Part shown: positions 8,006-16,591 of the stretch, piece after piece | How the letters are laid out: each line of letters begins with the position of its first letter | Position numbering within the stretch: position 1 is the first letter of the stretch | NCBI GenBank assembly: GCA_003427395.1 | Contig: BFEA01000439.1 | Location: 493,127 to 516,115, forward strand | Origin: Chara braunii | Taxonomy: Eukaryota; Streptophyta; Charophyceae; Charales; Characeae | Direction: 5' to 3' | Length of the DNA: 22,989 nt | Program-made: the position numbers and the translations under genes | Notes under the pieces: model-generated | Databases searched by the model: none | What the model was told of the DNA's origin: nothing | The model's input: the letters and a program-made list of their open reading frames with translations, nothing else

Positions 8006-8092
8006 CTGCGGCAGCTATCGACAAAGTATCGGATGGATCTGGAGTTAGGGGAGGAATGGGAAGCTCACCAGTATGCTCGCCAGGACATGGAG
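8006..8092 (+). CDS. Probable exon of the eIF4A-like gene, start uncertain
   Basis: The right edge is a donor, GACATGGAG|GTTAGT (8092/8093), in phase 0. The reading frame ends EAHQYARQDME, and joining it to the next exon gives YARQDME then CALATVTGG, almost the same spacing from tyrosine to the following GI(V)V strand as in DEAD-box motif VI (Y.HRIGR.GR..RKG), but with the arginines and glycines lost. The left edge is ambiguous: phase-0 acceptors exist at 8005/8006 (CCCTGCAG), inside the GAG before GAATGG, and at 8071/8072 (CTCACCAG); all are poor in pyrimidines. The shortest choice, a 21-base microexon, or the middle one fits the family length best. Without transcript data this remains tentative. 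Confidence 0.35.
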
Positions 8093-8175
8093 GTTAGTAA
8101 GCCCCTCTGTCATTATGATTATGGTCTTCACCTGAATACAACACACGTTCGTCATTTTTTTTATTTATTTTTTTT

Positions 8176-8210
8176 CCATGCTAATCTTCTCTGTATCATT
8201 CCAATTTTAA
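8176..8210 (-). pseudogene. U6 snRNA 5'-half fragment with A-rich tail
   Basis: Minus strand reads TTAAAATTGGAATGATACAG then AGAAGATTAGCATGG, one base different from U6, and then passes directly into A-rich DNA (plus 8158-8175). It stops just before the CCCCTGCGCAAGG part. This fragment has the normal ACAGAGAAGATTAGC spacing, unlike the two larger copies. Confidence 0.8.
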
Positions 8211-8269
8211 TGGTGTCACACTGACTGCAAGCAAACCCATCCCACGTCCCAACCAAAATGAACAGAAAC

Positions 8270-8517
8270 CCAAAGAGACCGAGCGGGCATTTAGTTGCAT
8301 TGGTGGGATGCGATATTGGTTTGTGCCAAAACCATCTGAGGTCCCCCAAAGAGACCAGGCGGGCAGCTACCGTCTTCGCCCGAATAGAACGCCTGGTCGT
8401 TATAGCTGTATTTTTTGGCACAACTTTCGGTCCAGATGCGGCGATAATGACCGGGCGTTCTATTCGGGTGAAGACGGTAGTTGGATTGGTGGGACGCGAT
8501 CTGGTTTGTCCCAAACA
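8270..8517 (+). repeat. Tandem duplication with a TIR element in the second unit
   Basis: CAAAGAGACCRRGCGGGCA and TTGSATTGGTGGGAYGCGAT..TGGTTTGTSCCAAA occur together at 8271-8331 and again split at 8348-8365 and 8481-8516. The split is filled by the element at 8367-8480, so the first unit is a natural paralogous empty site. Confidence 0.8.
8367..8480. mobile_element. TIR family 2, best-preserved copy
   Basis: 114 bp. The left end CTACCGTCTTCGCCCGAATA continues GAACGCCTGGTCGTTAT and is inverted at the right as ATAATGACCGGGCGTTCTAT and TCGGGTGAAGACGGTAG, about 37 bp per arm with four or five differences. The interior is about 40 bp with no coding capacity. The arms are long enough to form a strong hairpin. 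The superfamily is not clear because no exact target duplication stands out. Confidence 0.85.
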
Positions 8518-8598
8518 GTTTCAAAGCAAAACTGTTTGATTTTTGTGTGACCATGTCAAGGAGGAGGGAGGAGTTGATTGCACTCAAGAAGTTAATAG

Positions 8599-8836
8599 GA
8601 CCAGAACATCCGAGGCCTCTTTTTTTTTTTTGTAGTGGCGGATGCGCACTGCACGCCAGGCTTTGCTGAAACCGTCAGCAGCACACTCTTTTTTTTCTTT
8701 TTGGCTGTCGCCGCCAGCCTAATTATGGTCTGGTAGTCCCGCGCCCCTGAAATTTTGGGCTGAGATTTTGGGATTGGCTCGATTTCGATTCTCGAGTTTT
8801 TGCTTGGGCGATGTACTGGCGGTGTAAGCGTAAAGT
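8599..8836. mobile_element. TIR family 1, degenerate copy
   Basis: Core words GCCGCCAGCCTAATTATGGT, CTGGTAGTCCCGCGCCCCTG and AAATTTTGG match the 6061-6240 copy. The right end ATGTACTGGCGGTGTAA resembles the family terminus; the left end is weak (GGACCAGAAC). Confidence 0.45.
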
Positions 8837-8996
8837 AAACCCACTATCACAGGGTTGACGGGCGAACTATGACCATATAAGATTTGTCAGTGAATGCCAG
8901 TCGACTAACAGAAAGTTACGGTTGATTCGACAGCTGCGACAGTTATGACATTTGTATGGTGTGGACTCTGTGGAATATGTTTTGCTGTAATGTGGA

Positions 8997-9082
8997 AAAA
9001 TTGGAACGATACAGAGAAGGAAGATTAGCATGGCCCCTGCGCAAGGATGACACACATAAATCGAGAAATGGTCCAATTTTTT
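8997..9082 (+). pseudogene. U6 snRNA copy lacking the 5' hairpin
   Basis: From AAAATTGGAACGATACAGAG through CCCCTGCGCAAGGATGACAC to ATAAATCGAGAAATGGTCCA and a T run, this matches plant U6. The 5' stem-loop is absent: unrelated DNA precedes AAAATTGG, and no plant upstream sequence element or TATA box is seen at the right distance. GAAG is duplicated after the ACAGA box (ACAGAGAAGGAAGATTAGC), adding four bases between ACAGAGA and the catalytic AGC. It is probably a pseudogene, although its terminator is intact. Confidence 0.8.
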
Positions 9083-9243
9083 TTAGAAAAAAAGGGAAAA
9101 AAGAAAGGATCATGGGCCGTTTGCAGAACATCGCAAACAGCAGCTTGGGATGTTGTGTATGTGAACAGCTGGAGTTCATCTGTGCGTCCATCTTTTGGAG
9201 CAGATGTCACAATCGGCCCACAGGCTTATCTGCTTTCTCACAG

Positions 9244-9363
9244 TGTGCATTGGCGACTGTCACAGGAGGAATTGTCGTCAACTTTTTGACGGCTTCTGAA
9301 GTTCCACTGCTGCGCTCTATCGAGGAAGGATGTGGCATATGCATGGACGAGATGCCTATACAT
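9244..9363 (+). CDS. Exon: divergent eIF4A-like helicase, C-terminal end
   Basis: Acceptor CTGCTTTCTCACAG|TGT (9243/9244) has a good pyrimidine tract and donor CCTATACAT|GTAAAT (9363/9364) is good; the exon is exactly 40 codons, phase 0 at both ends. It encodes GGIVVNFLTASEVPLLRSIE followed by EGCGICMDEMPIH. This matches the end of eIF4A-type helicases, where G.AINFVT..D...LR.IE is followed about 10 residues later by EMP..VADLI at the C-terminus. Only about four or five codons and a stop should remain; I did not find that last exon after the CT microsatellite at 9370. Conservation of this tail, with loss of motifs V and VI upstream, suggests the fold is kept without helicase activity. Confidence 0.65.
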
Positions 9364-9364
9364 G

Positions 9365-9369
<5 letters not shown>

Positions 9370-9396
<27 letters not shown>
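9370..9396 (+). repeat. CT microsatellite immediately after the donor site
   Basis: A pure CT array begins six bases after the GT donor of the preceding exon. It continues the reading frame artificially as Leu-Ser repeats. Confidence 0.9.
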
Positions 9397-9399
<3 letters not shown>

Positions 9400-9630
9400 G
9401 GGCGCACCCATCTCCTGTGCACCTTTCTTCTGCTGTCCCCTTTTCCCTCCCTTATCATCCCTCTTGTGTCTGTGCTTTCCTCTGCCTCTCCCACTTTCTC
9501 TTGCTCTGTGGCTGCCGAGCTGTTTTGGTCCCACGGTTCTTCACCAGAAACCTCTGTGATTCTCTCTCATCCTCTGCTCATCACACTTAAAAGGAAGAGT
9601 AGAAGATTGATGTTCTTTATGCTGCAATTT

Positions 9631-9820
9631 AAGCCACCAGTGCTTAACCCTTTCTTTGCCAAACCTAGAAACGCCCTGCGTGCCAAAAAAAACGAACCGG
9701 CGTGTTTTGCTTGTGACTGGCGCCGCCAGCCACTTAGCTCTGCTAGGCCATATGCCCCAAAAGTCACGGCGCATGCATGGCGGCTTCGGAGAAAAATGGC
9801 TGGGAAATGCACTGGTGGTT
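9631..9820. mobile_element. TIR family 1, copy E
   Basis: Left AAGCCACCAGTGC and right GCACTGGTGGTT are inverted repeats. The interior (GAAACGCCCTGCGTGCC, AAACGAACCGGCGTG, GGAGAAAAATGGCTGGGA) aligns along its whole length with copy A at 2114-2300. About 190 bp. Confidence 0.75.
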
Positions 9821-9844
9821 GCAGGCCTCCAGTTCATGCATAGC

Positions 9845-10480
9845 CCCAGTAGCCCACGAGTACGTGGTAAGAAACTGGTAGGTACCTTGCAGGCAACGGG
9901 TACCCAACTGCCATCTTCCCCGAGACATACGCATATGCGTTGTATTCAAAAACTCCCAAAAGATTCATTCGTAAAAAGTCGGTCCACCTTAACCTTTTTT
10001 TCAAAATAAAAAGGGCAGAGCACGTATGTGGTGTAGTAGGATAGAAGGCATATGCTTTCTATCTGGATCTCTGGTGAACGGAAGCTGCTCTACTTGAATA
10101 CAATACCAACCTTTTTCTCCCCCTTCTAACCATCGATTGGTGGCTGTCCATCAGTGAGGAGAGAACCCCCCCACCCTTCGGGAGGACTCACCTCACCCCA
10201 TGGGTCTACGTTTGCTCCTGCTACTACAGGTTTGCACTGTGGTCCCAGTGGGACTTGGCTGCACGTCACACGGTCTGTTCCCTGGGTTTCTTGCAACTCT
10301 CCCTGCCCAACCTTGAGCCGCAGTCCCTTCTGGTAGTGCACAGGACAAAGCACCGGACTGCACTGTATATGGAAAACTTCAGGCCAGCACAGGAAAACCG
10401 GGCCTGCTCTACCCGGAACACTACCCCCCCCCTCGTCGTCATAAAGTCGCTTCAACAAGCTCAAATAAAGAACGCGTATG
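9845..10480. other. No gene recognised
   Basis: Mixed DNA including a GC-rich stretch (10140-10440) with an open minus-strand frame of 112 codons that resembles no family I know. The word CATATGCGTTGTATTC (9932-9947) recurs with one change at 10528-10543. Confidence 0.3.
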
Positions 10481-10488
10481 CGGTTTTA

Positions 10489-10560
10489 ACAAATAGAACG
10501 CAACCTATGCCGTGTATTTGTTTAGAACATATGCGTTGTGTTCTGCGGGAAGGCGCTAGT
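10489..10560. mobile_element. TIR family 2, degenerate copy
   Basis: CAAATAGAACGC, GTGTATTTG and the right end GTTCTGCGGGAAGGCGCTAG follow the order seen in the 5791 and 8367 copies. The arms AGAACGCAACCTATG (10495-10509) and CATATGCGTTGTGTTCT (10528-10544) pair with small gaps. Confidence 0.4.
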
Positions 10561-10821
10561 ACTTAGTGGAGGCAACTGGTATCTGGTATGCAATCGGTAC
10601 CAGATACACACGTGGGACACCTGGTAGCCAACTGGGACCTATTAGCCGAGTTGAACAGAATTTTGTTAAGGATAGCGACGTACCAAAGTTTGAACGTCGA
10701 ATCCTGTGCTCATGTAGTGAATTCCAACTTTCCATTTCTGTTTATGGAGTTTGTGGCACTTTGTGCATCTCGTCACTCACTTTTTTCCCCCTTTTCTTTT
10801 TTGTTTCTTGCATTGCCTTAG

Positions 10822-10977
10822 CCATCAGGTCATTCATTGTTGGAGGCCCAACTTGTGGATTTAGGGACAAGGTGTGTAGGTCGTGTGACTTGTGTCTGGA
10901 TGCAGCATGTGAAAAAGAACGAAGAACGGCTTTTTGTCGTGAAGCAGAAGGCCAGCCAGGGGAGGAATGCTTCTTTG
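10822..10977 (+). CDS. Possible exon of an unidentified gene
   Basis: A long pyrimidine tract (10780-10810) leads to TGCATTGCCTTAG|CCA (10821/10822). The frame starting there is open for 52 whole codons to a donor-like TCTTTG|GTAGGG (10977/10978), phase 0 at both ends. The peptide has a charged, helix-like pattern (HSLLEAQLVDLG, WMQHVKKNEERLFVVKQKA) and reads like real protein, but I cannot assign it. Two other frames are also open here, one longer, which lowers confidence. No partner exons were found before the retrotransposon. It could also be an unrecognised repeat. Confidence 0.25.
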
Positions 10978-11488
10978 GTAGGGCTGGAAGGGAAGTGGAG
11001 GAGCCAAAAGCAGGGATAGTAGTAAATAAACAAGAAAAAAAGAAAAAAAGAAAAAGTAAGGGTTCTGAGCATGTGAGATGGGGCTTGAGTTTATGTGGCA
11101 AGGCCAAGGCTACCTCATTCCTCCCGACCCCCCTCTTGAACACAACAGTTTTCTTTTTTTGTGTGAAAGGAAAGCTGTCTTCTCCTCATAGTGAAGACAT
11201 CTGTATTCGCTACATTGTTTTCTTCTCTCAATAGTTTTCCACCTCACTGTAGCTACCTACATACCTCATGCTATCTTAACCACGTATCTCGCCTGGCGGA
11301 ATTCCACATTTACGCACAGAATGGCGACATCATCTATCCAATCTACTCTCACCCTTCAACGGCCCGCTAGGTGGCCTAAGCCTATGTCTATCCGCTCTAC
11401 ACCTCACACTAACTGCCATCGGGAATCGCTAGAGGGAATTGCTAGAGGGAACCCACCTTACATCTATCCACTCTTTACTCTGTGTCGT
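10978..11488. other. No gene recognised
   Basis: Includes an A-rich stretch (11030-11056, AAAAAG units). CGCCTGGCGGAATTCC at 11290-11305 is loosely inverted at about 11628-11644 (CCAATTCGCCAGGCGGC), so the fold-back at 11489 may sit inside a larger 350-bp palindromic element. Confidence 0.3.
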
Positions 11489-11573
11489 AAAAATCCAAAT
11501 TCGTACTAGGGGTTAGGAGCCCTGCGGGGAGTAGTACCCAGGCTCCTAACCCTTGGTACGAATTTGGATTTTA
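11489..11573. repeat. Fold-back (33-bp inverted repeat, 19-bp loop)
   Basis: Left arm 11489-11521 (AATCCAAATTCGTAC..GGTTAGGAGCC) and right arm 11541-11573 (GGCTCCTAACCC..GTACGAATTTGGATT) pair with only about two or three mismatches across a 19-base loop. It resembles a small fold-back transposon or a hairpin-RNA source. Confidence 0.85.
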
Positions 11574-11781
11574 ACGTGCTGGTGTTTTTTAACTGTAGGA
11601 CGCTTTGATCCGAAACTGACTCCAATTCGCCAGGCGGCTTCCTGGAAGCGGGAATTCTTTCTTTGTCGGTGTTGCATCCACCCATCAAGAAACTGTTAAG
11701 TAGACGAGTCCAAGCGAACCCACTCAAAATCTTCACTAAACTATGACCAGCCATCATATTGGAAAATAAACCAGTCCAGAG

Positions 11782-12343
11782 ATGAGATTTTGTCTATGCA
11801 ATACCTACATCTATCTGCAACACATTGTGCCTGAGGAACAAGTCCTCGTAGCCTTCCATGCTTTAAAAGATGAAGCGGCTAGTTTTGCCAGGTCCCTCGC
11901 ACGAGCAGCCAATTGTGAAAACAATATGGTTGCGTATTCCAAACTCACCCTTCTTCACAAATTCACTCCTTAGAGAGAGATTTGCAGACGTCACGCGAGG
12001 CGTCAAGGCCTCTGATAAACTGCAAACGATCCACTCGTGACAGTGGAAGAGTGCAAGGGCACTCAAAGCAGTTATGGATGATCTAGTGGCCATCCCAGAC
12101 CACGGGGTCACTGAGACACAGTTAGTTAATTTATTCTATCGTGCCATGCCAGAGCCCTTACGAGGGCATTTCTTTGAGAAAACTCAACAATCCACCATCA
12201 CGTACGACGTGTTGAGTAGAGAGGTGGTCCTGTTTGAGGCCAAATCCATGCCAGTGTCCACTTTCTGGCATAAGGATTTAGATAAGGGGAAAAAGTGGAA
12301 GGGTCGTACCATCTCGGTCAGGTCAGGGGAAAGGATCACCTGA
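11782..12343 (+). pseudogene. gag capsid region (retrotransposon), broken
   Basis: EEQVLVAFHALKDEAASFAR and ARAANCENNMVAYSKL match the capsid (retrotransposon gag) domain; later AIPDHGVTETQLVNLFYRAM and TTFQ-like helices follow in another frame. The frame changes near 11967, a TGA interrupts at 12038-12040 and another at 12341-12343. The N-terminal part of capsid is missing: the frame before 11782 closes at 11767. Gag would build the particle; this copy cannot encode it. Confidence 0.8.
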
Positions 12344-12355
12344 TCCTTACTTTAG

Positions 12356-12847
12356 ATGAGGGTGGTACTGTCGAAGTTCCCTACAGTCAAGATAGAGTGG
12401 GGGCTTGAGGAAGAAGACAGTAGTGTAGGTCAGGGGAGGACCTACGCTGCTGTCGCGGCCGGAGGGAGGCTGCAAAGTAGAGGAGGAGGCCAGGGCCAAG
12501 GGGGCCGGGCCATGGGTGGTCGAGGTCCGGGCGCACAGGGGGTTGGCGGCCAAAGGAACCGCCAAGAGGGAGGTAGGGGTCAAGGTCCCCCGCCAAATTG
12601 TTCGGGGCCTAGTCGATCACCACAGCGTAGAGGTGGAGGATCACCTCAACGGAGAGGAGGTTGGCACCCAGGTTGGCCACAGGGCCGGCCTTGGGAAGAT
12701 CTCGGCTTGGACCAGAGGGTGTGGCAACCACGAATGGAGCAGGGGCAGTGCATCTATTGCGGTGACCCTGCCCATATTATTAAATATTGTCCAAAGTATA
12801 GAGAAGCCCGATGTGCTGCCCAGGGGTCAAAAGGCAGTCGTCGGTAG
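12356..12847 (+). pseudogene. gag nucleocapsid part: RGG-rich linker and zinc knuckle
   Basis: An arginine/glycine-rich segment of about 80 residues (RGGGQGQGGRAMGGRGPG and similar) precedes a CCHC zinc knuckle, CIYCGDPAHIIKYC (C-x2-C-x4-H-x4-C), near residues 130-145. The knuckle binds the element's RNA during packaging. A stop (TAG 12353-12355) and frame changes separate it from the capsid part. Metal ligands are all intact. Confidence 0.85.
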
Positions 12848-13554
12848 GGGTTGCAACTGCCGTTACCATTAGGCCATGTGGGAAAGTGTGTGTGCACCAC
12901 CAGGAAACTCCCACACCATATGAGTCTTTGGCAGAGGTTGCAGGCCAGTGCCTAGTTAGCTGTCCAGAGACTGCCTGTGTTAGTCTCTCTAGGCACCTCC
13001 CTCACAGGTCTGGCAGAAGAATTGAAGGAGAGGATGTCGACCTGGGCCAAAATGAAGAAGGAGAGCAAAGGACAACTTGTGTTAGTAGACTTGAAGTTTT
13101 TAGAAGTAGAGTAGGGGCCCTTATAGACATAGGGGCTACCTGTAGTTATATTAGCCGAAAAGCGCTAAGGAAGCTTAGGCTAGGTTTTAAAGTCCATAAG
13201 TTGGAAGACCCCATAGTTAGTGTCCTCGCAGACAACCGCACGATGCGTGTTGAGGATTATGTCGAGGGAGTCCAGGCGTATCTTCGCCTAGAAAAAGATG
13301 GCAAGGTGGAAAAAGTCCTCCATTCACTGACTCTCCTCGTAGAGGACAACCTCCCTTTCGATATAGTCCCAGGTATGGACTGGGGAGAGGTAGCAGGGGC
13401 CACACTCCACTTAAGAGAGCATGAGTGTAGGCTCCCTAGTCCATCAGGCGAAGTTAAGACTGCTCGCCTGTTTCATGTGTCAGGAGTAGATAACTCTCTG
13501 GCACATTGCTGCCTCAGTGCTCTCGCGTTCGCGCGATTATTTAAAAAGGAGTAG
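12811..13554 (+). pseudogene. Retropepsin-like protease region
   Basis: GALIDIGATCSYIS is the aspartic protease active-site segment (usual D-S/T-G-A), with the second residue changed to Ile, and VEDNLPFDIVPGMDWG is the downstream conserved strand. The frame differs from the zinc knuckle and overlaps it by 37 bases. The protease would cut Gag-Pol; loss of the Ser/Thr after Asp should impair it. The frame closes at 13552-13554 before RT. Confidence 0.8.
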
Positions 13555-13640
13555 TTAGAAGAACATGTCTTTGTAGCCTATGTTAAGCCTGTGATGAGCC
13601 TACGGAAGACAAGCCCATAGACCCAGCTATTGCCAAGCTG

Positions 13641-14525
13641 TTGGAAGAGTTCAACGATTTGGCAGAGCCGCCAACAGGAGTAGTACCGCGGCCAATCCAG
13701 CATCGAATCGAAATAGAGCCCGACAGTAGAACTCCTAAGGTTGCGGTTTACATGATGTCCCCAAGGGAGTTAGAGGAGTTGCGTAAACAGCTAGACGAAC
13801 TCCTCGGAAAAGGGTTGGATTAGGCCCAGTTCGTCTCCTTTCGGGGAACCCGTTTTGTTTGTCCCCAAAAAGGAGGGAGAGTTGCGTATGTGCATCGATT
13901 ATAGGGGTCTGAATGCAATTACAGTGAAGAATGTTGAGCCGCTGCCCAGTTAGACGATCTTTTAGACCGGGTGCAGGTCTGTAGGTATTTTTCAAAAATA
14001 GATTTGAAGTCCGGATATCATCAGATAAAAGTTCATCCTGATGACCAATATAAGACTACTTTCCAGACTAGATATGGGCATTATGAGTTCATCGTGATGC
14101 CCTTTGGACTGACCAATGCGCCAACCACATTCCAAAGCTGCATGAATGATGTATTCAAGCCTTGGTTAGATAGATTCGTTGTAGTTTACCTAGACAATAT
14201 ATTAGTTTTCAGTAGGACCCTCCAAGAGCATCCGGATCATTTGAGGCAGGTCTTGGAGAAGTTGAGAGAGACTAACTTCAAGATCAATGCGAAAAAGTGC
14301 AAGTGGGCCAAGACACAAGTTTTGTACTTGGGCCACATCTTAGACGAAGATGGAATTAAGCTTGAGGATAGCAAGATAGCAGCGATTAGAGATTGGCCGA
14401 CGCCCCGTACGATGACAAAATTGCGGTCGTTTTTAGGCCTAGCTAATTATTATAGGAAGTTTGTGAGAAACTTCTCCGCCATCGCCGCTCCCCTTCGCAG
14501 GCTGCTCAAGAAGGATGCAATCTGA
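13641..14525 (+). pseudogene. Reverse transcriptase region, broken
   Basis: The first block (13641-13823) carries the usual RT lead-in (HRIEIEPDSRTPKVAVYMMS). After a TAG at 13821, the block with [13 protein letters not shown] (about 13885-13925) is in another frame, and from 13971 the original frame resumes with YFSKIDLKSGYHQIKV, MPFGLTNAPTTFQSCM and the catalytic-loop segment VVYLDNILVFS. The second Asp of the usual YxDD is Asn here, so the polymerase site is lost. RT thumb/connection sequence follows (FLGLANYYRKFVRNFS) to a TGA at 14523. Confidence 0.9.
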
Positions 14526-14860
14526 AAGTGGGACAAAGATTGTACATCCGCTCTTAAGAAGTTAAAGCGAGCGTTGATAGAGTACCATGTCCTCAAGGTG
14601 GCAGATCTGTCCTTGCCATTTGTCGTCACCACGAACGCAAGTCAGTATGGTATAGGCGCCATATTGCAGCACGGCGACGACAATGGCTACAAACCCATAG
14701 AGTTTATGTCAGCAAGGATGCCTTCAGAAAAAGTAGCTACCTCGACTTACGAGAGAGAACTCTACGCTCTCAGGCATACCTTAGAGAATTGGAAGCATTA
14801 CCTGCTTGGGAGGCACTTCAAAGTTTATTTAGACCACGAGACCCTTAGGTGGCTGAAAAT
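14526..14860 (+). pseudogene. RNase H, N-terminal part
   Basis: Same frame as RT after a single in-frame stop. VVTTNASQYGIGAIL is the first RNase H motif (usually TDAS), with catalytic Asp replaced by Asn; YERELYALRHTLENW holds the Glu motif, and VYLDHETLRWL the next Asp motif. The domain is cut after LRWLK by an AT-rich insertion. It would normally remove the RNA strand after minus-strand synthesis. Confidence 0.85.
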
Positions 14861-15080
14861 GCATTTTTTTTGTAAAAGGAGATTACTTTGACCTCTCTAT
14901 TGACTCAAGGAAGAATATATATACATATAAACAGAAAATAAATCTAAAATAGACAACAATGTAGATTTATTTTCTGTTTATATGTATATTCTTTCATTCT
15001 CTATTACATTAATTATTACATAATCTCTCAAATGTATATGTATATGAACTCTAAAATGTATATGTATATGAATTTCATTA
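14861..15080. mobile_element. AT-rich insertion in RNase H with a perfect 28-bp hairpin
   Basis: Host coding sequence stops near 14860 and resumes with KLTRW near 15090. The 220 bp between is AT-rich and unlike its surroundings. It contains a perfect 28-bp inverted repeat (14919-14946 and 14962-14989, 15-base loop) and two direct copies of AATGTATATGTATATGAA (15030-15073). Its length changes the reading frame. Exact borders and target duplication are unclear. Confidence 0.75.
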
Positions 15081-16591
15081 TGACACCTAAGCTAACTAGG
15101 TGGGCCACTGAAATAGATCAGTATGACTTTGAGCTCAAACCAGTCAAAGGCAAGTACAATGTAGTTGCGGATGCTCTAAGTAGGAGATCAGATTACTTTG
15201 GAGCTATAGTTCACTCTCTGGATATAGGGAGAGACCTGCAAGAGAAAGTAAGACAGACATATGTGCAGGATCCTATTTATAGTGATCTCCTCACGAAAGT
15301 TAAGGAGGCCCCGAAGACTGAACCAGATTATCGCACTACAGAGGGACTACTGTTCGAAAAGACCAATGTAGTAGACCGTCTGTGCGTTCTTAATAATGAA
15401 GAGATCCGTATTTTGATCTTAGGGGAATGCCACGACACAGAAGGACATTTCGGTTGGCAAAAGACTCTAGCCAATCTGATGCATGCGTATACTTGGCCAG
15501 GAATGAAAGCCGACTGCATAGAGTACGTTCGCAGTTGCAAATTTTGTCAAAGGAACAAGACAACTACGCGTGCCCCTCTAGGCCTTCTTCGACCCTTGCC
15601 TATTCCTGACCAGCCTGGAGATTCAGTATCCATTTATTTCATGGATGCTGGTGTCAAAAGTAGGCATGGAAAGAGCCAAGTCATGGTGATTGTTGATAGA
15701 TTTAGGAAATATGCTGGTTTTGTTCCCTTACCCGCAGAAGCTCGTACAGAGTTAGTAATTCAAAAGTTTTTTGACTTTTGGGTTAGTGATCATGGACTCC
15801 CATTGTCCATAGCCAGTGACAGGGATACCCGGTTTACAAGCCAGAACTGGCAGGAGTTAATGAGAGTATACGGGTCAAAGTTGTTAATCTTGTCTGGCCG
15901 TCACCCCGAGACTAACGGTCAGACTGAGCAGATGAATAAGATCCTGCAACAAGTTCTGCGCATGTATATTAGACCAGATCAAGTCAACTGGGATGAGATG
16001 TTACCCAAGGTAGCCAGTGCATATAACAACAGCGTGCACCTAGCCACTTGTCGTACTCCCAATGAGCTACATAAGTCCTTTAGACCGCGCAGACCGTTTG
16101 ACGGACTTAACCGGGACCAGATTCATAGGCTATCGCCCGGTACTAGGGAGTTTGCGATTCAGCACGAGAAGGAATTAGCTACCGTTGTTGAGAACCTCAG
16201 GAAGGCCCAACATAGAATGATAGAACAGGCTAACAAGCACCGTCGCCCTCAAGTAGGCGACCTAGTCTGGGTCAAGTCTAAAGAGTTTGCTCCTGAGGAA
16301 AACATTTCGCAGAAGTTACTGCCAGCATACAGAGGACCGTGGACAGTTCTAGAAGTTAAGGGCGGAGAGGATGGACCGTCCTATACGATAGAGATCCCAG
16401 CACACCTCCACACCTACCATGTGTTTCATGCATCGAAGTTGCTCCCGTGTGTCACAAGTCACCAATTTCCATCGAGAAGATCCATGATCCCTCCAGACAT
16501 GGATGGGAGGTACGACATTGAGGGCATTGTAGGTGAAGACGTGTTTAGAACAGGAGGTAGAGGTCATCCACAGAAACAGTATAAGGTCTGA
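15081..16591 (+). pseudogene. RNase H end and integrase
   Basis: A long open stretch. YDFELKPVKGKYNVVADALS is the end of RNase H. The integrase zinc-binding region follows: CHDTEGHFGWQKT and then CKFCQ (HHCC). In the catalytic core, DSVSIYFMDAG has Tyr where the first catalytic Asp is expected, while IASDRDTRFTSQNW (second Asp) and NGQTEQMNKIL (Glu) are intact. VGDLVWVKSKEFAP and LLPAYRGPWTVLEV form the C-terminal domain. The enzyme would insert the cDNA; the first Asp change should abolish that. The longest intact part of the element. Confidence 0.9.

Noticed and set aside
8956-9843. 295-codon open plus frame
   Set aside because: It runs through a U6 copy, intron, one real exon (9244-9363), a CT microsatellite and a TIR element. 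Only the exon part is supported.
10566-11234. 222-codon open plus frame
   Set aside because: No recognisable domain, and it overlaps a pyrimidine tract and A-rich repeat. A shorter exon in another frame (10822-10977) is at least as plausible.
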